Source of the DNA: Limnochordia bacterium
Lineage (GTDB): Bacteria; Bacillota; Limnochordia; Darwinibacteriales; B1SED10-159
Direction: 5' to 3'
DNA length: 16,438 nucleotides
Assembly: GCA_007132255.1 (NCBI GenBank)
Contig: SLOZ01000341.1
Location: 1 to 16,438, forward strand
Shown here: piece by piece, positions 13,005-16,438 of the stretch
Position numbering within the stretch: position 1 is the stretch's first letter
Layout: each line of letters starts with the position of its first letter
Translations under genes and position numbers: made by a program
The notes under the pieces: model-generated
What the model saw: the letters and a program-made list of their open reading frames with translations, nothing else
What the model was told of the DNA's origin: nothing
Databases searched by the model: none

Positions 13005-15404
13005 TCAGCGAATTTGGGCATTATAGTCTTTCTGAGCACGCTGCAGCATAGCGTCCATAGCCAGCTGCACCTCTTCATCTGTGAGATTACGATCAGCCTG
13101 GAAGCGAAATCCAAAAGCAACGCTCTTATGGCCCGCAGCCACCTGCTGTCCCTGGTACACGTCGAAAATCCAAGCGTCGACGAGACAGTCACCGCCCGCG
13201 GCAACCAACGAAGCCAACAACTCGCCCACAGCGGCATCCTCTTGAACAAGCAGTGCCAAGTCACGCTCAACCGCTGGAAATCTCGGCAGTGGTCGAATCT
13301 GTGGGGTCTTTCCATACTGCGGCAAAATCATCTGCAAATCCAGTTCCGCCACAACGGTATCTTTGGGAACTCGCATAGTCTGGGCTACCGTCGGATGAAT
13401 TTGCCCGAGAACAACGACCTGTTGGCCCTGCCAAACGACCTCGGCGCTGCGGCCAGGATGGACCCAAGGCGCATTGGAGCGCTGCCAGGTCAAGGCAGGC
13501 AGATCAAAATTCGCTAACACAGCTTCGATGACGCCTTTCATGTCATAGAAGTCGACTGTATTGGACGTAACGCCCCAATGAGCGCTGGCGGTTCGTCCCA
13601 TCATGGCAAAGGTTATACGCAGTTCTTCCCGGGGAGCCTTCGTGAGTTCCCGTTCGCTCGTCAGATACACAGAACCCATTTCGAACAATCCCACATCGTT
13701 CTGGTGCCGACTGAAATTGCGGGCCAACGCATCAACAAGACCAGGCAAAAGCGAAGGCCGCATCACGGCTTGTTCCTCAGAAATCGGGTTCTGGAGTGGA
13801 ATTCCTTGGAGCTGCTCAGAACCGTAACCTAGGCGCTGCATGCTGCTGCTGTGAATAAACGTGTAATTCACAGCTTCCTGCAGACCCAATGCTGCCAATT
13901 GATGCCGCAGTTGATCAACGGCCTTTTGCTCAAATGTCTGGCCGCCAGGATGAGCACCACTAGCTGGCAGTGTACAGGGAATCTTGTCATATCCGTAGTG
14001 ACGAGCTACCTCTTCAATGATATCACACTCGAGCTCGATATCTGTTCGGAAAGACGGAACACTCAGCGTCAGTGACTCCTTCGACTCGTCCAGAATTTCG
14101 AATTCCAGGGCAGTCAGACTCTGCTTTACCGCTGCCGTAGGAATGTCAATGCCCAGAATTCGTCGGATCTCAGTGAAGCGCAGATGAATCGTTCGAATTT
14201 CCGGGAGACGTTGGCAAGCATCCAGAACACCCCCGGCAGGTTCACCCTGAGCGTACAACTGCAGTAGTTGGGTGGCACGTTCCATAGCCATCTCCGTACC
14301 GTGTGGGGAGAGTCCTTTTTCAAACCGCGCCGCAGCCTCGGATGCAATACCCAAGCGCCGAGACGTCTTGCGCAGGCTGGCAGCGTTAAAATTGGCGGCC
14401 TCTAGAACCAGTGCGGTAGTGGCAGCGGTAACCTCGCTGTTAGCGCCACCCATGACTCCACCGATACACAACGGCTTCGCTGCATCACAAATCATCAGCA
14501 TATCTTCATCTAGCCGCCGCTCCTGCCCATCCAGGGTCACCAGAGTTTCACCCTTGTGAGCACGACGGACCACAATGGCGCTATCGGTTAACGTGTGATA
14601 GTCGAAGGCATGCAGAGGTTGACCGGTTTCAAGCATGACAAAATTGGTTATATCCACGACATTGTTGATTGGGCGCATACCGGCAGCTCGCAGTCTGGCT
14701 TGAATCCAAAGCGGCGAAGGGCCAACAGCGATAGTCTCGATCACCCTGGCCATATACCGTGGACAGAGATCGTAGTCTTCCACAGTCACCGACAATAGAT
14801 CCGAAGCAGCTCGGGCACTCTCCTCTACACGAATCTCGGGATACTCAATGGTTGTACCCTGCAGAGCAGCTACCTCACGAGCCATACCCAGCATGCTCAT
14901 ACAGTCAGGCCGATTTGCATAGATCGAAACATCCAAAATCGTATCATCCAACTGCAGAACAGTCACCAATCGCTCTCCGACAGGTGCCTCAACGGGCAGT
15001 TCCATGATTCCGCTGTGATCTTCACTTAGTCCTAGTTCCTTCTCGGAGCACATCATCCCAACACTGGCTACTCCCCGCAGCTCCACTTGCTCAATCCGAA
15101 GACCACCAGGTAAAACAGTACCGACTGGAGCCAAAGGAACCTTGAGACCAACCCGTACGTTGGGGGCTCCCGCCACAACGGTCAGGATATCAGCTCCATC
15201 GTTCACCTTACAAACTCGCAGTTCATCGGCGTCTGGATGCTCAGTGACCTCGGTAATTTGGGCAACGATAATTCCATCCAGACCCGGATTGGCCGATGTC
15301 GTCTCTTCCACTTCCATACCAGCCATCGTCAGACGATCCGCCAACTCAACGGCCGGCCAAGGAATGCTGACATATTCCTGCAGCCAAGCATACGATATAT
15401 TCAT
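13005..15404 (-). CDS. pheT: Phenylalanyl-tRNA synthetase beta subunit
   Basis: 799 residues, normal length for the bacterial beta chain. It pairs with PheS in an alpha2-beta2 enzyme that charges tRNA-Phe and clears Tyr-tRNA-Phe. Domains seen in order: an N-terminal segment MNISYAWLQEYV; a tRNA-binding OB fold at about 40-150 (EHPDADELRVCKV, AGAPNVRVG); the B3/B4 editing region at about 205-375 (INNVVDITNFVMLETGQPLHAFD at 246-268); a B5 domain at about 400-475 (IIEEVARHYGYDKIP); the catalytic-like core at about 490-690; and a C-terminal anticodon-binding FDX-ACB domain from about 705 (PLPRFPAVERDLALLV). The ATG overlaps the TGA of pheS by four bases, and AAGGAGGAAA at 15411-15420 lies inside the end of pheS, so the two are translationally coupled and made in equal amounts. 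zapA follows after 64 bases. Confidence 0.98.
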   Translation of the reverse strand: MNISYAWLQEYVSIPWPAVELADRLTMAGMEVEETTSANPGLDGIIVAQITEVTEHPDADELRVCKVNDGADILTVVAGAPNVRVGLKVPLAPVGTVLPGGLRIEQVELRGVASVGMMCSEKELGLSEDHSGIMELPVEAPVGERLVTVLQLDDTILDVSIYANRPDCMSMLGMAREVAALQGTTIEYPEIRVEESARAASDLLSVTVEDYDLCPRYMARVIETIAVGPSPLWIQARLRAAGMRPINNVVDITNFVMLETGQPLHAFDYHTLTDSAIVVRRAHKGETLVTLDGQERRLDEDMLMICDAAKPLCIGGVMGGANSEVTAATTALVLEAANFNAASLRKTSRRLGIASEAAARFEKGLSPHGTEMAMERATQLLQLYAQGEPAGGVLDACQRLPEIRTIHLRFTEIRRILGIDIPTAAVKQSLTALEFEILDESKESLTLSVPSFRTDIELECDIIEEVARHYGYDKIPCTLPASGAHPGGQTFEQKAVDQLRHQLAALGLQEAVNYTFIHSSSMQRLGYGSEQLQGIPLQNPISEEQAVMRPSLLPGLVDALARNFSRHQNDVGLFEMGSVYLTSERELTKAPREELRITFAMMGRTASAHWGVTSNTVDFYDMKGVIEAVLANFDLPALTWQRSNAPWVHPGRSAEVVWQGQQVVVLGQIHPTVAQTMRVPKDTVVAELDLQMILPQYGKTPQIRPLPRFPAVERDLALLVQEDAAVGELLASLVAAGGDCLVDAWIFDVYQGQQVAAGHKSVAFGFRFQADRNLTDEEVQLAMDAMLQRAQKDYNAQIR

Positions 15405-16438
15405 GACAGATTTCCTCCTTTGGCCGTGAACTGGTTCAAGAACCGCACATCGTTATCGAACAACAGCCGGATATCGTTGATGCCATACTTAAGCATGGCA
15501 ATTCGTTCGACTCCCATGCCGAATGCAAACCCGGAAAAAATACTGGGATCATAGCCGACCTTGGTCAAGACTCTTGGATCCACCATGCCAGAACCCAGAA
15601 TTTCCAACCACCCGGTGTTCGAACACACTCTGCATCCCTTGCCACCACATATGATGCAGGAAACATCCACTTCAGCACTGGGCTCAGTGAACGGAAAATA
15701 GCTGGAGCGGAATCGTGTTCTTGTCTGCACCCCAAACATCATTTCGGCGAACAGCTGCAGGGTTCCCTTGAGATCCGCAAATGTAACGTCCCGGTCTACC
15801 AAAAGTCCCTCTACCTGATGAAACATAGGTGAATGCGTTACGTCAGAGTCGGAACGATACACCTTGCCCGGTGCTATGATGCGCACCGGCGGCTCTTGCT
15901 TTTCCATGGTTCGAATCTGCACCGGCGATGTCTGACTGCGCAGAAGAAAGGTATCGTTGAAATAGAAGGTATCCTGCATGTCTCGAGCGGGATGATCCTT
16001 CGGTACATTGAGAGCCTCAAAGTTATAGTAATCACTCTCAATCTCTGGCCCCTCGGCCACCTGGTAACCCATACCTGCAAAGATCTCTTTGATCTCATCC
16101 AAGACCATGGTAATAGGATGCAGAGATCCTTGTGGTCGAGGGCGTCCTGGAAGACTGATATCAATGGTTTCAGCCTCCAACCGCTGGGTCTGTTCCACGT
16201 CGGTCAACTGCTGCTGCTTGGCCTTCAATACCGCTTCCAGTTCAGCCTTGGCTTCGTTTACCATCTTCCCAGCCAGCGGCCGTTCTTCCGATGAGAGCTG
16301 TCCCAACCCCCGCAGCAGACCAGTTAAAGCTCCCTTTTTTCCCAAAAACTGAACACGAACTTGTTCCAACTCCTTCGCAGACGTCGCATTCTGGCAGGCC
16401 TTCACGGCCTCGTCTTTTGTTTCGTCTACCCTTGTCCG
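15401..16438 (-). CDS. pheS: Phenylalanyl-tRNA synthetase alpha subunit (5' end just outside window)
   Basis: The frame is open to the right edge, giving 345 residues; full PheS is about 340-355, so probably ten or fewer residues and the start codon are missing. A GTG at 16405 is internal, because the conserved N-terminal coiled coil clearly continues upstream (VDETKDEA). Seen: the helical tRNA-binding arm, with QFLGKKGALTGLLRGLG; class II motif 1 region PITMVLDEIKEIFAGMGY; MQDTFYFNDTFLLRSQTSPVQ; motif 2 GKVYRSDSDVTHSPMFHQVEG; FPFTEPSAEVDV; a CxxCGGKGCxxC turn typical of bacterial PheS; and motif 3 GFAFGMGVERIAMLKYGI. It binds Phe and ATP and forms the adenylate. It overlaps pheT by four bases. 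Any promoter or T-box leader would be outside the window. Confidence 0.97.
   Translation of the reverse strand, partial: RTRVDETKDEAVKACQNATSAKELEQVRVQFLGKKGALTGLLRGLGQLSSEERPLAGKMVNEAKAELEAVLKAKQQQLTDVEQTQRLEAETIDISLPGRPRPQGSLHPITMVLDEIKEIFAGMGYQVAEGPEIESDYYNFEALNVPKDHPARDMQDTFYFNDTFLLRSQTSPVQIRTMEKQEPPVRIIAPGKVYRSDSDVTHSPMFHQVEGLLVDRDVTFADLKGTLQLFAEMMFGVQTRTRFRSSYFPFTEPSAEVDVSCIICGGKGCRVCSNTGWLEILGSGMVDPRVLTKVGYDPSIFSGFAFGMGVERIAMLKYGINDIRLLFDNDVRFLNQFTAKGGNLS
15411..15420 (-). promoter_or_regulatory. pheT: Ribosome binding site of pheT inside pheS
   Basis: AAGGAGGAAA near the 3' end of pheS lies six bases before the pheT ATG (15404), whose ATGA overlaps the pheS stop. This is a standard coupled-translation junction. 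Confidence 0.9.

Noticed and set aside
12683..13315. A 210-residue minus-strand reading frame covering zapA and the end of pheT.
   Set aside because: Only the last 85 residues resemble ZapA. The rest is the shadow of pheT in another frame, and a strong ribosome binding site marks the GTG at 12940.
12855..13517. A 220-codon plus-strand open frame across zapA and pheT.
   Set aside because: Antisense to two recognised genes with intact protein motifs; no promoter or binding site seen.
1..16438. The palindrome CTGCAG occurs about two dozen times by my hand count, several times more than chance.
   Set aside because: Most copies are in-frame Leu-Gln (CTG CAG) in the minus-strand genes, so codon preference explains it. 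The two copies in the leuS leader pair with each other in stem I.
1..16438. A hidden novel system (defence island, toxin-antitoxin, biosynthetic cluster, mobile element).
   Set aside because: Every long coding stretch is a recognised housekeeping family. No transposase, integrase, direct-repeat array or odd-composition island is visible.

Overview
This window is a piece of chromosome from a low-to-mid G+C Gram-positive bacterium (Bacillota, probably a clostridial-type or related deep lineage; I cannot name the genus). The evidence is two T-box riboswitches in front of aminoacyl-tRNA synthetase genes, strong AGGAGG-type ribosome binding sites, and the block pheS-pheT-zapA-cvpA-polX-mutS2, an order known from Bacillus and many Clostridia. 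Base composition and codon use look even throughout. I see no insertion sequence, prophage, CRISPR array, tRNA or rRNA.

Layout, left to right. Positions 1-1811 (minus strand): the 5' part of leuS, running off the left edge, with its own sigma-A-type promoter, a T-box leader with leucine specifier CTC, and an attenuator. Positions 1812-3356 (minus): tyrS with its own promoter and a T-box leader with tyrosine specifier TAC. Positions 3357-3494: a divergent control region with a minus-strand intrinsic terminator and the promoter for the plus-strand gene. Positions 3495-5495 (plus): a class A penicillin-binding protein, the only plus-strand gene. Positions 5503-5546: a bidirectional terminator shared with the converging mutS2. 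Positions 5552-16438 (minus): one long gene string, in transcription order pheS (start just outside the right edge), pheT, zapA, a cvpA-family membrane protein gene, polX, a two-module U32 protein and mutS2.

Biology. Three synthetases (Phe, Tyr, Leu) supply translation. The Tyr and Leu genes are each switched on when their uncharged tRNA binds the leader. The long string mixes translation (PheST), division (ZapA), membrane biology (CvpA), DNA repair (PolX), probable RNA modification (U32) and ribosome or DNA rescue (MutS2). A GC-rich terminator-like hairpin with the cvpA stop codon in its loop splits the string just before polX and may set how much of it is transcribed.

This is mainly a conserved housekeeping region, and I found no convincing novel system. 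The points worth a second look are regulatory: the stop-codon-in-loop hairpin before polX, the apparently ownerless terminator between tyrS and the PBP gene, and several start codons (tyrS, zapA, cvpA, the U32 gene, mutS2) that longest-ORF calling would get wrong or that are non-ATG.
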